Shown here in pieces: positions 34,545-45,484 of a DNA stretch of 57,056 bases. Source of the DNA: Dimargaris cristalligena (lineage: Eukaryota; Kickxellomycota; Dimargaritomycetes; Dimargaritales; Dimargaritaceae); the NCBI GenBank assembly GCA_027576995.1, contig JANBQC010000120.1:1-57056 (forward strand), in the 5' to 3' direction. The notes beneath the pieces are model-generated. The model saw only the letters and a program-made list of their open reading frames with translations. It ran no database searches and was not told the DNA's origin. The translations under genes were made by a program, and so were the position numbers. Positions within the stretch are counted from its first letter, which is position 1, and the number at the start of each line of letters is the position of its first letter.

Positions 34545-37500
34545 ATGAGCATCGACCTCACTGCCTTTGGCAAACCACAGTTCGACCTCCTCGAATGGCT
34601 CAACGGCCAATTAAACCCCCGCCATTCTCCAGCGGAAGGTCAGCGTAATGGCGGACAGACAGCCATCACTACGGGCACCCCTGACCTGGCCAGCGACCAC
34701 CGTGGCCTCACCTCCCTGCAAAGCCAGCTTCAGTTTCTCATCCAGGAAGTCCAATACAAACACGACCAGACGGTCAGTCGACTGACTCAGTACGTACCGC
34801 TCATCGACAAGGACCTGGGGGCTTTGAGTACCCAAATAGGCTCGATACGTAGCTTTCTCCTGCGTTACCGCGATGCCATTATGCGGGGTACGGCGTTGGA
34901 CCAGACTCCTTCGTTACCCTTGGCCCCAGCCATCCCAGCGTCCCAGGCAGAGTCAGCGGCAGCAGTGGCAACGGCTACGACCTCTACAATGGACCCCGCT
35001 GGTAATAGCCGATCGCCTTCACCGGATCCCTGTCTCCGGCGTTTGGTCGAGTTACTTACCGCGTGGTCCGACTTGGAGGCCCAGCGAACGACCATCCAAG
35101 AAGGCCAGCAGTGGAAAACGCTTGAGGAGCAGGTGCGTGCGTGGACCTTAGCCGGCGATTTCATGTCTGCCGCTGGCCGTCTGGAGTTAGCCCGGCGACA
35201 CTTTGAGCGAATGTCTCCCCGCACGATTTCCGCCACCCTTCCCGAATCGATAGGCGCCGACGGGTACGTACTGAAGACCACTGATGCAGATAATAGTGAT
35301 GACAGCCTAACCTCGGACGAGGACCAAGGGGCGGGTTCACTCAAAAAGGAGGAGGTCGAAGGCCAAGCGAAACGAAAGGACTTGATCGAGTCGCTTACCC
35401 AGGAATTGGTCAATGTAGCCCATGAAGAGGTCCAGGCGGCTTTTCGGCAACGGGCCCGTCTGGTTTACAACCGCTTTCAAGAACTTACCGGTCTAGCCCC
35501 CGTCGGCGACCTTCATTCCGTTAGCCCCAATTCTTCCGCACTTTCCCTAGCCGAATGGTATCGCGTATTGGGCCGAATCGACCGCCTCCACATCTTTTGG
35601 GAGTCTTACCAAACCCTCCTTAGTGAACCTTTACTGGATTTCTGGACTGCAGTAACTACGCCGTCCTTGGCCGATGATAGCCCCACGGGATCGATTGGCA
35701 ACCCGACTCCGGATGCCCTGCACCGTCCGACGGATACGCTGGGCCGAGTCGAGCACTATTTCACCGCCCTCGTGGATTTCGTATGGGGCGAAACGGAATG
35801 GTTGACCACGACTTTGTCCGGACCCACCGAGGTCCCAGGGGATCCTCTGTATCAACTGTTGTCCAATTTATTTAGCCATATTCAGTCCAGCCTGGCCCAA
35901 TGGGTACAGTTTGTAGCCAAGTCCATTGCGGATCGCATCCCGGATGACACAGTATGGGACCACCAGTATCCATTTATAGTAGACTTGTACCATGCAGTTA
36001 GCAACCATTGTGTTACTCTGGACCAAATACTGCAAGAATTTACGGCCCGTCGGAACCATGCTAGCCAAATGAGCGCCAAGAACCTCCCGGGTCACTTTGC
36101 GAATATTGGCTACAACGACGACGACGATGATGATGACGGGGATGGTCGGGCCCTGATTGGCGGGTTTTCAGACTGGACTTTAACGGAAAAGACTACGGCT
36201 CCTCAGTCACCACCCGAAGCAAAACCGAACAATTCATCTGACGCGGTCGACAGTGATATACTCATCCCGCTGTTGGAGCCCTTCCGTATCCTCCAAGAAC
36301 AGTTCCCATCGATCGAAAACCAATGGCTGTGTAACCAAATTGACCGTGGATTCAATGGCCTGCTCGAACCTTTGGCTGCTATTCACCCACTGGCCCCGAG
36401 TCTACATTCGACCGATGTACTGGCCAAACCCGATTACCTGCTGGTGCGAACGGTCCTGGAAGATGCTTGCCAACGCATTACAGGTCTCCCCGAGGCCTTT
36501 AAGACTAGTTTGAATCGCCTAGTGCGGCTGGTCCGCGGCCGAATGTGGGCCACTTATCTTCCCATCATCCAAGAGGCCTATGTAGCTCTCCGTAGTACCA
36601 AATTACGCTCCCTGATAGCGGAAGTGAACCGGTGTTCGGCCCTACCGGATGTAACCACTTTACTCGCGTTTGCCCCGTGGAATCCCCGTCGAGATGATCG
36701 ATCAAAGGCCGGTCCGCATGCCCCCCGGTACCACCACCACCCGTCACCCAGCCACCAGCAAATTGAAATTGGGTTTAATGTGCTTCGCCTGTGGCAGACC
36801 TTTGTAGTGGGGCTGCCCCAATTGGAGGATTATATTCGGCAGGCCTTTTTACAGGAAGCGCCGGATGTCCGGGGGCTGCTGGATCCCGTGGAATCGACTC
36901 CGAGAAATGATGATGATGATGCTACTCCTCATTCAACGGTCTCTCTTCCTGACCGTGCTCTCGAGGGTATTGGCTCGGATATAGAGCGGGGCGGGCTGGT
37001 TCAGTTCATTCGTAACACTGATGCGACACCCGCGTTTACCGCACCGGAATCCTTGCTAAGACGGAATGCCTCGTCTGTGGCGCATCTGGGCTGGACTAGC
37101 TTCACCCCGCTGTGGGTGGCGATGATGGTCCCCTTGTTCGCACCGTTAGCCCAATTTACGGCCCTGGATGATTGGCACCAAGACCGGTCAGCCGCCGCAT
37201 CGGTATCTACCATGAATGTCCTTATTCCCAGCTTTAGCCTATCTCCGTCCTCTCCCTCGACCCAAGTCGGCGAGTATTTACTGACCCTGCCCCAACTGTG
37301 CGATACTTACTTAAATGACGCGGGTCATTGTGAATTACTGGTCACCTTGGTCGACCCGTGGCTGATGGCCCTAGGACAAGCCACCTTGGAATCACGGCCG
37401 ACTGCCGCGGAAATTAAATCAGTGGCCGAGCATGGGCCACTCGAACCTTTTTTTTCCGATTTTCCCTTCATTGTCGATGCCACAGCCCCGGCTTCCACTA

Positions 37501-37988
37501 CGGCTCTACCGAAAGAGGACCTACTCACTCAGCGGATTTCGGCCTTAACCCAAGGGGCCTTGGCCATTTATACGCACCAAGTGATGTTGCGGCTGCGCTC
37601 TCCGCTAACAGCCAGTGGCCGGTCACAAATGGTGACCGACTTTAATTACCTGTCCAACATTGTACAGGCCATGGGTATTGAACCGATCCCCGTATTCCAA
37701 CACCTCAGTGAGATTGTCGGATGCCCGAATCCCGAGGAGTCATGCGAGTCAGTATCCCCGCCGCTTTCCGGTCCTTCTCTGCCGAACCGATTCTTGACGT
37801 GGTTGGATAAAGCCAAGTCAACCTCAACTGCAACAGCGGACCGGCCTGCCGATCTAGGGCTGGGCTATTTGCAGTTTGTCCTTGGTTTAACTACTAAGGA
37901 TATCAGTGACCGTATCATTGAACTAATTAGCCCGTCGTCGTCAGAACCATCCCCAACCAATTCAAATAAGAGTTCCGCCAACGGCTGA
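34545..37988 (+). CDS. COG7: Conserved oligomeric Golgi complex subunit 7
   Basis: Subunit of lobe B of the COG tether in retrograde Golgi traffic. The N terminus (DLLEWLNGQL, then SLQSQLQFLIQEVQYKHDQTVSRL and LRYRDAIM) is the COG7 coiled-coil start; the C terminus contains the typical QMVTDFNYLSNIVQAMGIEP segment. At 1147 residues it is much longer than human COG7 (770), with acidic or Asp-rich insertions (around codons 245-265, 520-540 and 790) and Ser/Thr/Pro linkers. Single exon. The ATG at 34545 is the first Met of the frame. Assignment is good; the size increase is seen directly. Confidence 0.88.
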   Translation: MSIDLTAFGKPQFDLLEWLNGQLNPRHSPAEGQRNGGQTAITTGTPDLASDHRGLTSLQSQLQFLIQEVQYKHDQTVSRLTQYVPLIDKDLGALSTQIGSIRSFLLRYRDAIMRGTALDQTPSLPLAPAIPASQAESAAAVATATTSTMDPAGNSRSPSPDPCLRRLVELLTAWSDLEAQRTTIQEGQQWKTLEEQVRAWTLAGDFMSAAGRLELARRHFERMSPRTISATLPESIGADGYVLKTTDADNSDDSLTSDEDQGAGSLKKEEVEGQAKRKDLIESLTQELVNVAHEEVQAAFRQRARLVYNRFQELTGLAPVGDLHSVSPNSSALSLAEWYRVLGRIDRLHIFWESYQTLLSEPLLDFWTAVTTPSLADDSPTGSIGNPTPDALHRPTDTLGRVEHYFTALVDFVWGETEWLTTTLSGPTEVPGDPLYQLLSNLFSHIQSSLAQWVQFVAKSIADRIPDDTVWDHQYPFIVDLYHAVSNHCVTLDQILQEFTARRNHASQMSAKNLPGHFANIGYNDDDDDDDGDGRALIGGFSDWTLTEKTTAPQSPPEAKPNNSSDAVDSDILIPLLEPFRILQEQFPSIENQWLCNQIDRGFNGLLEPLAAIHPLAPSLHSTDVLAKPDYLLVRTVLEDACQRITGLPEAFKTSLNRLVRLVRGRMWATYLPIIQEAYVALRSTKLRSLIAEVNRCSALPDVTTLLAFAPWNPRRDDRSKAGPHAPRYHHHPSPSHQQIEIGFNVLRLWQTFVVGLPQLEDYIRQAFLQEAPDVRGLLDPVESTPRNDDDDATPHSTVSLPDRALEGIGSDIERGGLVQFIRNTDATPAFTAPESLLRRNASSVAHLGWTSFTPLWVAMMVPLFAPLAQFTALDDWHQDRSAAASVSTMNVLIPSFSLSPSSPSTQVGEYLLTLPQLCDTYLNDAGHCELLVTLVDPWLMALGQATLESRPTAAEIKSVAEHGPLEPFFSDFPFIVDATAPASTTALPKEDLLTQRISALTQGALAIYTHQVMLRLRSPLTASGRSQMVTDFNYLSNIVQAMGIEPIPVFQHLSEIVGCPNPEESCESVSPPLSGPSLPNRFLTWLDKAKSTSTATADRPADLGLGYLQFVLGLTTKDISDRIIELISPSSSEPSPTNSNKSSANG

Positions 37989-38050
37989 GCCATAGTTTCT
38001 GCTATTTGATTATCGATGGCTGCTTAGGACATGTTGTTCTAATTGTGGTC

Positions 38051-38830
38051 TGGATATACACTCACTTGTCCCTGTTTTATTGTCACGGAATGCTTATTGC
38101 TATGTATGGCGCATTCCTTGCTGCAGAATCAAGCATAGGACCACCCTGGTCGATGCCAGTTCTGTACCTATGTTTACTCTGGTCCGGTTTACGTAAGTGT
38201 AATGGCCCCGACTGGTTCTTTATGCTAAAGAATTCTTGCACTACGCATGTAGTATCTGTTCTTATTCCCGCTACCCTCATATAAATACCGACGGATTTCC
38301 CGACCTGCAATATAAAAAAAACGATTACACTCTTATATTATTAATAGATTATTTATGTTTTGAATAGTATTATTACTGTCCCTAGCTATCAGTGGCAATC
38401 TTCTTGTTGCTGTTCCCCAGTCTATTAGTATCACTCCTGGTGACAGGAAACCTACACGCCCTACGTGTCCCTCTTCCCTGCGACTTACTATATTGCAACC
38501 ATTAGGAGAGATCGACCCCATTAGTGATGTTGAGGTCACCTGATCCTCCCTACTCTAAACTAAAGCAACGCCTAAAAGGCGAAGAACGGTTACCGGCCCC
38601 ATTAAAACATAATAGATTAGCCCGAGGTATAAATTAGATAATGATCTGCGCCACCCGGCAAACCTTATGTCTTAATAAAATTCTTATACTTATATCTATA
38701 CATTTAGTTATTATCCCCCTCAAACCCCAACTCGGCTGAGGTAGTAGATCCTAGCCCAACTCGGCCTACCTGTAACAATATACATACACTGCCTAAAAAG
38801 CTATAGATACATCGTTAAGAGCAGGTTAAG
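38051..38830 (+). repeat. Left copy of diverged LTR-like direct repeat
   Basis: Sequence between the COG7 stop and the gag-like gene recurs in diverged, shortened form at 40146-40590. The best blocks are CTTGCACTACGCATGTAGTA here versus CTTACACTGTGCATTTAGTA there, and the shared TGCCTAAAAAGCT near the right end. Boundaries are approximate. This layout fits old long terminal repeats, although no primer-binding site is seen before the gag ATG. Confidence 0.5.
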
Positions 38831-38835
38831 GTACC

Positions 38836-39930
38836 ATGAATTATCCGCCTACAGCGAACCCGGATCTTGCGCCGACGTCTGTGGCGTTCACAGCTTGCTC
38901 GAGCCATTTTTCACCATCTACAGTCTCGACTTTACCGCTCCACCCATCCTACGCAACCCCGCCGACCTCCCGACCCCAAGAAGCTACACCAATCGCCGCC
39001 CCGACTTGCCAGTTGCCCCCCATCTATCAGCGACCGGTACCTAGCTCTAATGGACATCAGCCTCACCCGCCGCCAGCCACCACTATGCCCAACTACTATG
39101 GGTACCCAGGCTATCATTATCATTATCCTTACTATGTACTGCCGTCCAGGCCAGCGCCCACCTTTTCTGGGCTAGCCAACGAAGACGCAGAAGAATGGCT
39201 TCATAGCTTTGATTGTTGGCTGACTTTATACCCCTCTGATGATCGCTAACAGGCCACCTTGGTACTCTGCGCGTTCATTGGACAACCCGTCGAATGGCTA
39301 TCCGAAAAAAGTTCTGTGATCGCGATATTGGCTTGGACCAACAAATACCAGAAATTCATCACCTTGGCCCAAGGAGAAAAAGAACACCACCTGGACTTCT
39401 TGAGCCGATTTAGACGGATTAACAGTCAATTGGATGAACCCCTCCCCGAATCCTTTCTTAAGAATCGCTATAAAGCTGGCCTCAGGCGGAAAAAAGGTCA
39501 CTTATACAGATATCCACCAACCTCCCACAGCGAGGATGGGTATGAGCATGCGTATGAGAGCAAGGATGCGGATACGACCGTCGACCACAATGGAGCTCGG
39601 CTCGGGCAACCACCTACTAATTATTCGGTACCTCAAACGGGAGGGAATCGTCAAGAACCGCCCAGTGGCATCCCGCCACCCACCCAGTACCCCGGAAGCC
39701 ACCCCCCGAGGACCGCAGCCCAAGTCCCCAACCAACCGCCCACCACCAACATTGACCAAATAACCAGGCAGTTGCAACAACTACAGGCCAACTCAACCCA
39801 ACGGTAACCAGTTCCCCGGGAATGCTTTGTGTGCGGCAGTACTGATCATGTGGCCCGTCACTGTCGCATAACAATATGCATTGGCTGTCGACTGCCTGGC
39901 CATTTTGTTCGCCTATGCCCTCATGCATAA
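38836..39930 (+). pseudogene. Ty3-type gag-like gene with two in-frame TAA stops
   Basis: One continuous reading frame of 365 codons runs from ATG 38836 to TAA 39928-39930, broken by TAA at 39247-39249 and 39805-39807 with no frameshift. Part 1 contains FSGLANEDAEEWLHSFDCW, the usual start of a retrotransposon Gag; part 2 contains FLSRFRRINSQLDEPLPESF; part 3 holds two CCHC zinc knuckles, CFVCGSTDHVARHC and CIGCRLPGHFVRLC, both perfect. No protease, reverse transcriptase or integrase follows. It may be a decayed gag-only element or a formerly domesticated Gag. C-to-T change at CAA would explain both stops; translational readthrough is an alternative. Confidence 0.8.
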
Positions 39931-40002
39931 CCCAGCGTACCAGTGAACCTTACTTACGAAACTTAATGTTTACCCTAAACCTCCCTTGTTTTAAAAGCTA
40001 TA

Positions 40003-40140
40003 TGGGTGAACTTCAACCCAACTGTACAAGATTTTACACAATATGTGTATGGGATAATATGTGGGAGAATAACTTTTGACCAGTAATATTCACCTCATCA
40101 AATGGATTATTCGTTATACAGCCTGGATGAATATCTGCCA
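40003..40140 (+). mobile_element. 138-bp MITE, copy C
   Basis: Same length and orientation as copies A and B, flanked by TA on both sides, starting TGGGTGAACTTC. It is the most diverged copy (about four-fifths identical by eye). It lies 72 bases after the end of the gag-like frame and directly before the right-hand direct repeat, so it probably inserted into the retroelement. Confidence 0.82.
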
Positions 40141-40145
40141 TATTG

Positions 40146-40590
40146 AACTATACATGCCCTTCCTTGGTCGCCTCTTATATTTACAGTATAGTTATAGCCA
40201 TGTATCGTGTATCCCGCTATCGCTGGGCCAGGGTCTACGTTCACCCTGGTATAGCTTATGCATGAGTAGTAATCCCAACTGCCCCCCCTCCGTTCTTTTG
40301 AGGATTTCTTACACTGTGCATTTAGTATTTGCATTTATTCCTACTGCAGTCGCATTAATACTTGCGGCTCTCCCGTTCTAAGAATAAACAAATGACTAAA
40401 CCCTTGTTATAGTTATGAAATATTTATATTTCGAGTATTTTTATTATTATTATGAATGCCTCTATTTAGATTCCCAGATGCCCAGTGGCAGAGATCCTGA
40501 TACTAATCCTCATTGGATTCGTTTTACTCAGTTCCCCCGCTGCCTAAAAAGCTCTACATGGATCGCATGGTTTGCCATTATAGCAAGTTA
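40146..40590 (+). repeat. Right copy of diverged LTR-like direct repeat
   Basis: Diverged partner of 38051-38830, in the same orientation, about 330 bases shorter because of an internal deletion. Shared blocks include TCTTTTGAGGATTTCTTACACTG-like text and TGCCTAAAAAGCTCTA. Boundaries are approximate. Confidence 0.5.
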
Positions 40591-41606
40591 AAGCTTAGGT
40601 TCTTTAGGGGAAAAGCATGGCTGGCCTTGGGATCAATCCTGGTTATAAAGGGGGCTAGCTGAGACGTGCATTCACCAGTGCACAGGGCTAACCTTAAGTC
40701 GCCAAGTCAACAATCAGGTTCATTTACTAATCAATATTAAATGGGCCAAATACGGTACTCGGGCTGCATAATTAAATGAAATCGGGGTCGGTTTTATAGG
40801 CTACACTATTATAGCGAAATAATGGACCAGCATAGGGGTTATACATGAGCAAATGCCATCCGGGGATGGGCTAAAGAAATATGAGAAATTTGCCAAAATA
40901 GTATGGGTGTTCTGAGCCGCCAATTGGAATTGTGGACATGTCAGATTATACCAATTCAGCCAATGGTAGGTGGTGTTGTTTAAAACAAATAGAGCTGGTG
41001 GAAAGTGAACCGTAAATATAAAATAACCAAGGTATAGCAACTTAAACGGTCGGTGGTAGTCGTGTTATGGGAATAAGGTACACATACGTATAGATATGTA
41101 TATAAGCGTAATTTGATCAGTGCATCTGGATAATTTAAATAAGAGAAGGAAAGAAAGAAAAGACATTAGAGGAATTAGTAAGAGTGGTCATTACAAGAGA
41201 CCGGCTCAACCGCCGAGGAACAGCACTGGGGTGTCAATCAAGGTAAAAAAAGCAGGCACCATTAAGGACGTGTTAACTGAATGACTTCGGATAAAGGAAA
41301 ATGAAATAAATCATGAATAAAAAATAAAATCGAAAAAGTAGCAATGGAAAAAAATTGACAAACAATGTGCTAAAAATATTGCAAAGTCAATACCTAAATG
41401 TCCGAAGGATAGGTACTACCCCGGCAGTATGCTAAAATATGTATAACTGTAGCGAGGATAACGGGCACCCGTCATTCGGGTTATCTTCTACCCGGCGGGT
41501 TAAACAGGAAGGTACACGGTACGAGCAAGGTGTAAATAAACATGGTACGGCTATGGCCTTATACACTTGCATCAAAAGGTAAGGGAGTGAAGCTACTCCA
41601 CAAGGC
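40591..41606. other. AT-rich spacer
   Basis: About 1 kb of A-rich sequence downstream of the unrecognised gene at 41607; several poly(A) runs and AATAAA signals near 41310-41340 are on the plus strand. No gene recognised. Confidence 0.4.
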
Positions 41607-42785
41607 CTAGTGCTTAGAGGACGAGGGAATAGTCGTACACTGGGAAAAAGGACCCAGCATCTTCTTCCATAAAGAAAGACGCGGGGGGAGTTCGGAAATC
41701 GAGACTCGAGATTCCGCATCAGAGTCCTGGGCAGCCGTGGTGGAAGGGTGGAGGGATGGGCTAGACGGAGGCGCAAGAGTAAGGGGCGGGTCCGTGAATC
41801 GTAGGAGTTGGGAGGTCGGAGTTGGAATCAAGGGGAGGGAAGGGGCACTCGATACGGCCGAATCGCAAGGGGGTGGGTTGATATCGGCGGTGAATGGTGG
41901 GTCGTGAAGAGCAGTTTCAACTATAGACACGGGGGTTATTGGGTCGGAGCCCTCGTCAACCGCGGACGAAGGGACTGGGTCGACAAAAACCGGTTTGGCA
42001 GAGGTTGCGTGGGCCCGTTTAAACCCCCGACGGGTCCAGGTGCCGGCCTTTTTAAAGGAGGATGAGAGTGAAACTAGATTACCGATGGAGTGGCGTTTGG
42101 CTATGGGGGACTCGGGGGCGGGGGTCGAGGGAGTTATAGGGGTGATTGGGGACTCTGGCAGTTCATCCGACGGCTCAGGCTCCGAAATAGACTCCGAGCT
42201 GAGAGCCGAAGGGGCATTGATGATAGATTCCCGCTTGCGTCGGAAAGGCAGGGACCAGCGTTTGCCGCTGCCAATGGAGGAAGCACCGCTACCACTACCA
42301 CTACCACTGCCCGTGCCACTACCGCCGAGGGAGTCGTCTATAAGGTGGTCGGGTGGGAGCCAGGCAATGGAGTCGGCCCGGGGCGACAGGGGCGGGACCT
42401 CTTGTCGGATACTGGACTTGCGGGTGGAAGGCTTTTGACTAATGCAGCTAGAGCGGAAGACGTTTTGCTCCTCAAAGGAATCGCGGGGGTCGCTAGGAAA
42501 AGCTCTGAGGTTCAGTTCCGGATGGATATACCCCTGCAGGTCGGTAGTGAAGGTAGCGGGTACGCTCGTCGCACCGGTCGGGCGGGGCTCCTTGGATGTG
42601 AGTTTGGCATGGGCGGCGCGGACATCTGTTAAAGCGGAAGTATCCTCGGCACTCAGGTCGGCGGTGGTAGTGGAATCCAGGTATTTTTCAAAAGCGGACA
42701 TAAGTTCGGTAGAGAAGCTCAGGGTCATGGGACGACCGGCCCCCAGCCGATAGGTCTGGGGCTCAATGTAGTAGGAGGTGTTCAT
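41607..42785 (-). CDS. Unrecognised low-complexity protein
   Basis: A 392-residue frame from ATG 42785. The N-terminal ~120 residues (SYYIEPQTYRLGAGRPMTLSF, TDLQGYIHPELNLRAF) look folded and conserved; the rest is Ser/Pro-rich and disordered, with a (GS)n run near the middle and a KRHSIGNL phosphorylation-like motif. No domain is recognised. The open frame continues upstream through hydrophobic text, but a pyrimidine-rich CCCCCAG just 5' of the ATG is a good splice acceptor, so the true start may lie in upstream exons at 43130-43744. A cytoplasmic regulatory or scaffold role would fit, but this is a guess. Confidence 0.6.
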   Translation of the reverse strand: MNTSYYIEPQTYRLGAGRPMTLSFSTELMSAFEKYLDSTTTADLSAEDTSALTDVRAAHAKLTSKEPRPTGATSVPATFTTDLQGYIHPELNLRAFPSDPRDSFEEQNVFRSSCISQKPSTRKSSIRQEVPPLSPRADSIAWLPPDHLIDDSLGGSGTGSGSGSGSGASSIGSGKRWSLPFRRKRESIINAPSALSSESISEPEPSDELPESPITPITPSTPAPESPIAKRHSIGNLVSLSSSFKKAGTWTRRGFKRAHATSAKPVFVDPVPSSAVDEGSDPITPVSIVETALHDPPFTADINPPPCDSAVSSAPSLPLIPTPTSQLLRFTDPPLTLAPPSSPSLHPSTTAAQDSDAESRVSISELPPRLSLWKKMLGPFSQCTTIPSSSKH

Positions 42786-43129
42786 GACGGGGTTCGCCTG
42801 GGGGAATATAGGGGAAATAAAGCGGAGGAAAAGGGGTCCAGAATAGGCTGGCTGAGGTATGAAGGGGACAGGCTCCCACGCAAAGTCCAGGGTAGCGAGT
42901 GGAAAATAACTGCAAGAACAATCAATAATAACAATAATAATACTACTAATAGTAATAATAGTGGCCAAGGTAGCTATGCGGAAATAGAAAATAAAAGGAG
43001 AGGAGAGGCTAGAGTAGGCATAAAACCAAAACAACTAGCGAGGCAGTATTTATAATATATATAAAAAAAACTCGAAAGGTGGGACAAGCGGTACTTAAAA
43101 ACCAGCCGGACGAAAATGCGGGCACACAG

Positions 43130-43744
43130 TTTTGGCGTGGGCGGCAAGGTGGATGAGTCGTTAGGAGAGAAAAGAACCACGGCTTGGCCAAAGGGGTCAC
43201 GGCTGGTGTAACGCAGGACAATCGCGGGGTATATGCGCATATAGACGGAGGCCACAGTGGCGGCAATAGTCTTCACGGGCAGTCAGTTATAAGGAAGCCC
43301 AACAGGAGCGGGCTGCCGCTTCATTTCTTCTTACTCTTCTTCATATTATTAATAATAAAGAACATGTTCTCTGCGAACTCCTCGCCCTCTTGGAGCTTTG
43401 CAGATGGATGCGCTCCTTTGCTTTGACTTTGGCTTTGATACAGCTTCGAGCCCCAGACGCCGTATCTGTGCGCTGGTGAATACCCACTCTCACTGAGCCC
43501 AGTGTGAAGTCCCCCCACCCAACAACCCACGGATCTGGTCAATCTGCACCCCACTGCTTTCTTCGGCGCCTGAATGGAGAGAAAGAGAGGCCCTCAGCCC
43601 GAGTGGTATTCCAGACAGCGTCTCCCTGTACCATCGGTCATCGCTCGATGACTTCTCCATGACTAGGCTACGATGTCGAGCGCCACCCAACGTACACTCG
43701 GGACTTTCCGGCCAGGCATTCGTGCCTGGATCATGCAACGCCAT
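43130..43744 (-). CDS. Unresolved coding region, possible 5' exons
   Basis: GC-rich minus-strand sequence with overlapping coding-like frames. One starts at ATG 43744 (MALHDPGTNAWPESPE...) and passes a strong pyrimidine-rich TCCATTCAG acceptor at about 43570. A second runs from there to a TGA at 43321 (SKGAHPSAKLQEGEEFAENM). A third, 43276 to about 43130, reads SVYMRIYPAIVLRYTSRDPFG and ends near possible donors. Splicing could connect these to the gene at 41607, but I could not find one model with consistent phases. Confidence 0.35.
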
Positions 43745-44217
43745 CCGCACGACGACCAGCCTGGGTTCCTTGTCTGAGCACCCTCCTTATCTCTGACTGA
43801 CAGGTATTTTATGAAAAAAGCGGCTACGCATACAGCGCGCTCCTGTCTCGTAGAAGATGTATATTATATACCCCACTACCCCTTCATTCTACCCCCCTCC
43901 TGGTTCGACGTATGCGCAACTCAAATAATCACATCACCCCCTGCTGTGAACCTTCCTTCAAAGGTTCACCCCCCTCAGACGTATCCTTTGACTCGTAGAC
44001 TGTCTCCGAATCCACTTCCTACTCAGGAATGTCCCCTTCGGCGGGCCGATTAAACCCAGATATTCCATGTATCAGCCCAACCGGTCTTCAGATGTACATA
44101 CGGCGGTATTCATTGATTCGTAAACTTTTCATTGTTATTTAACTACGGTCAATTTAACTTTAAAATGACTGATTTTCCAATGCAGAAACGACCTTCTAGG
44201 CCACAACCATCGGCCAG
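43745..44217. other. Spacer downstream of the GCIP-like gene
   Basis: Short gene-free stretch holding the 3' end of the GCIP-like gene and the promoter of the preceding minus-strand locus. Nothing recognised. Confidence 0.4.
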
Positions 44218-45484
44218 TTACACTCGCTCGGATGCGTATTTATGCACCCGGGGATACCAGCGGGACTGGGAATCCATTTGGGGAACCACATGTGCCGCCA
44301 GTCGGCCGACACATTCCTGAAGTTCATCGTAGACTGATTTAATTTGGTCCACATCCTCCTCTGACCAGATGGCACATACTGCCTCGTCCACTGCTTCCGA
44401 GACGAGCTTGCCCTGTTTCAGCAGCTCATCTTGCCAGCCCACCTGCTCCGTCGAACCACTGCCACCTGTCCGACTAAGCACCCCCTTGTCGATGGCACTG
44501 TACAGGCCCGGAAGTTTCTGAATATAGCTCAACATCTTCTGGGCAAACTCCTTTTTACTCGCCGACCAGGACCCCGCGTCAGTTACGTTTAACCCAAAGT
44601 TGTCGTCGAACTCGTCGGCGCCATCCTCCGATGAGGACTCGGGGGCAGCCAACGCTTCCGCCAGTTCCTGAGACGCATCCGCTATCAGAGGGGCAACATC
44701 GGTGACCCACCGCTGGCGTACCGCTTGCAGATTGTTCTTGGACCCCGAGCGCAGCCCCTGGCAGGCATCCCACGTAAGTTGCGATTGGCTAAGCACCCGC
44801 TGTTCCAGTTCCGCGCCAATAGGCCGCTGGGCCACCGACCGTTCAAAGGCCTGGCGAACGGAGTCCGCTACGTTGGATACGGCGGTCAGCAACCCCTGCA
44901 CCAATCCGTAGTATTCGTCAAGCAGGGTGGCACCAGCCCCCGCCGGAAAGGTCTTAATAAAGGAGACAACTAGTGGCAAATGGTCTTTGATGAACCGATC
45001 GCACGAGACTTGGCCCAGGGAAGCGACGGCGACATTATTGAAGCTCAGGGCGATTTTGGTGCAGTCACTTTCCATTTGAGTAGTCAGATCCTCTGTTTGA
45101 AAAATAACAATAGGCAAGGTACATACAATCATATTAGATACTGGTTTTAGTAGAGGGTGGCGGTCCACTATACGTGATGGAGGCATGTAGGTCCTTAGTA
45201 TCCTTTGCCGATAGGAGTCGAGAGCAGTTAAGTGTCCCCAAACCTGGCCAGTTGAACCCGGGAGAATGTCTGTCCTCGGGGGACAGCATTATATGGGTAT
45301 ATTGGTGGTTGAACTTACTCACAATTAACTCGAGCGTTTGACCTTCCGCATCTAGCTGGAGATTGGATTCCTGGTTATACCGGCGGAATCCCGGGTTCTC
45401 GACCAGAGACGCCAAAGCAGACCCCTGCTTGGCTAACTGGGCCAAGGAGGACTGGTAGCGAGCGATGGCCTCGGGGGTTACCAT
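44218..45484 (-). CDS. GCIP / cyclin-D1-binding protein 1-like
   Basis: Two exons are certain: 45484(or earlier)-45319 and 45092-44218, joined in phase 1 with a GTAAGT donor, giving at least 346 residues. The family marks of the Grap2/cyclin-D-interacting domain are present: NNLQAVRQRWV, an acidic DEFDDNFG patch and a helix-rich C terminus with LPGLYSAIDKGVL. Human CCNDBP1 binds cyclin D and is a negative regulator of cell-cycle transcription; the fungal role is unknown. The ATG at 45484 is internal to a longer open frame (SQPLSTLLGQFIPD precedes it), so a further 5' exon probably exists. Confidence 0.75.

Noticed and set aside
38836..39930. Reassigned genetic code with TAA read as Gln
   Set aside because: ILV3, UBP14 and SPT8 end at TAA where family length predicts the C terminus, so TAA is a stop in this genome.
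38006..40381. Two hydrophobic small frames (38006-38284 and 40076-40381) as a pair of membrane protein genes
   Set aside because: They lie at matching places in the two diverged direct repeats, and the second also runs across the end of a MITE; repeat similarity explains both.
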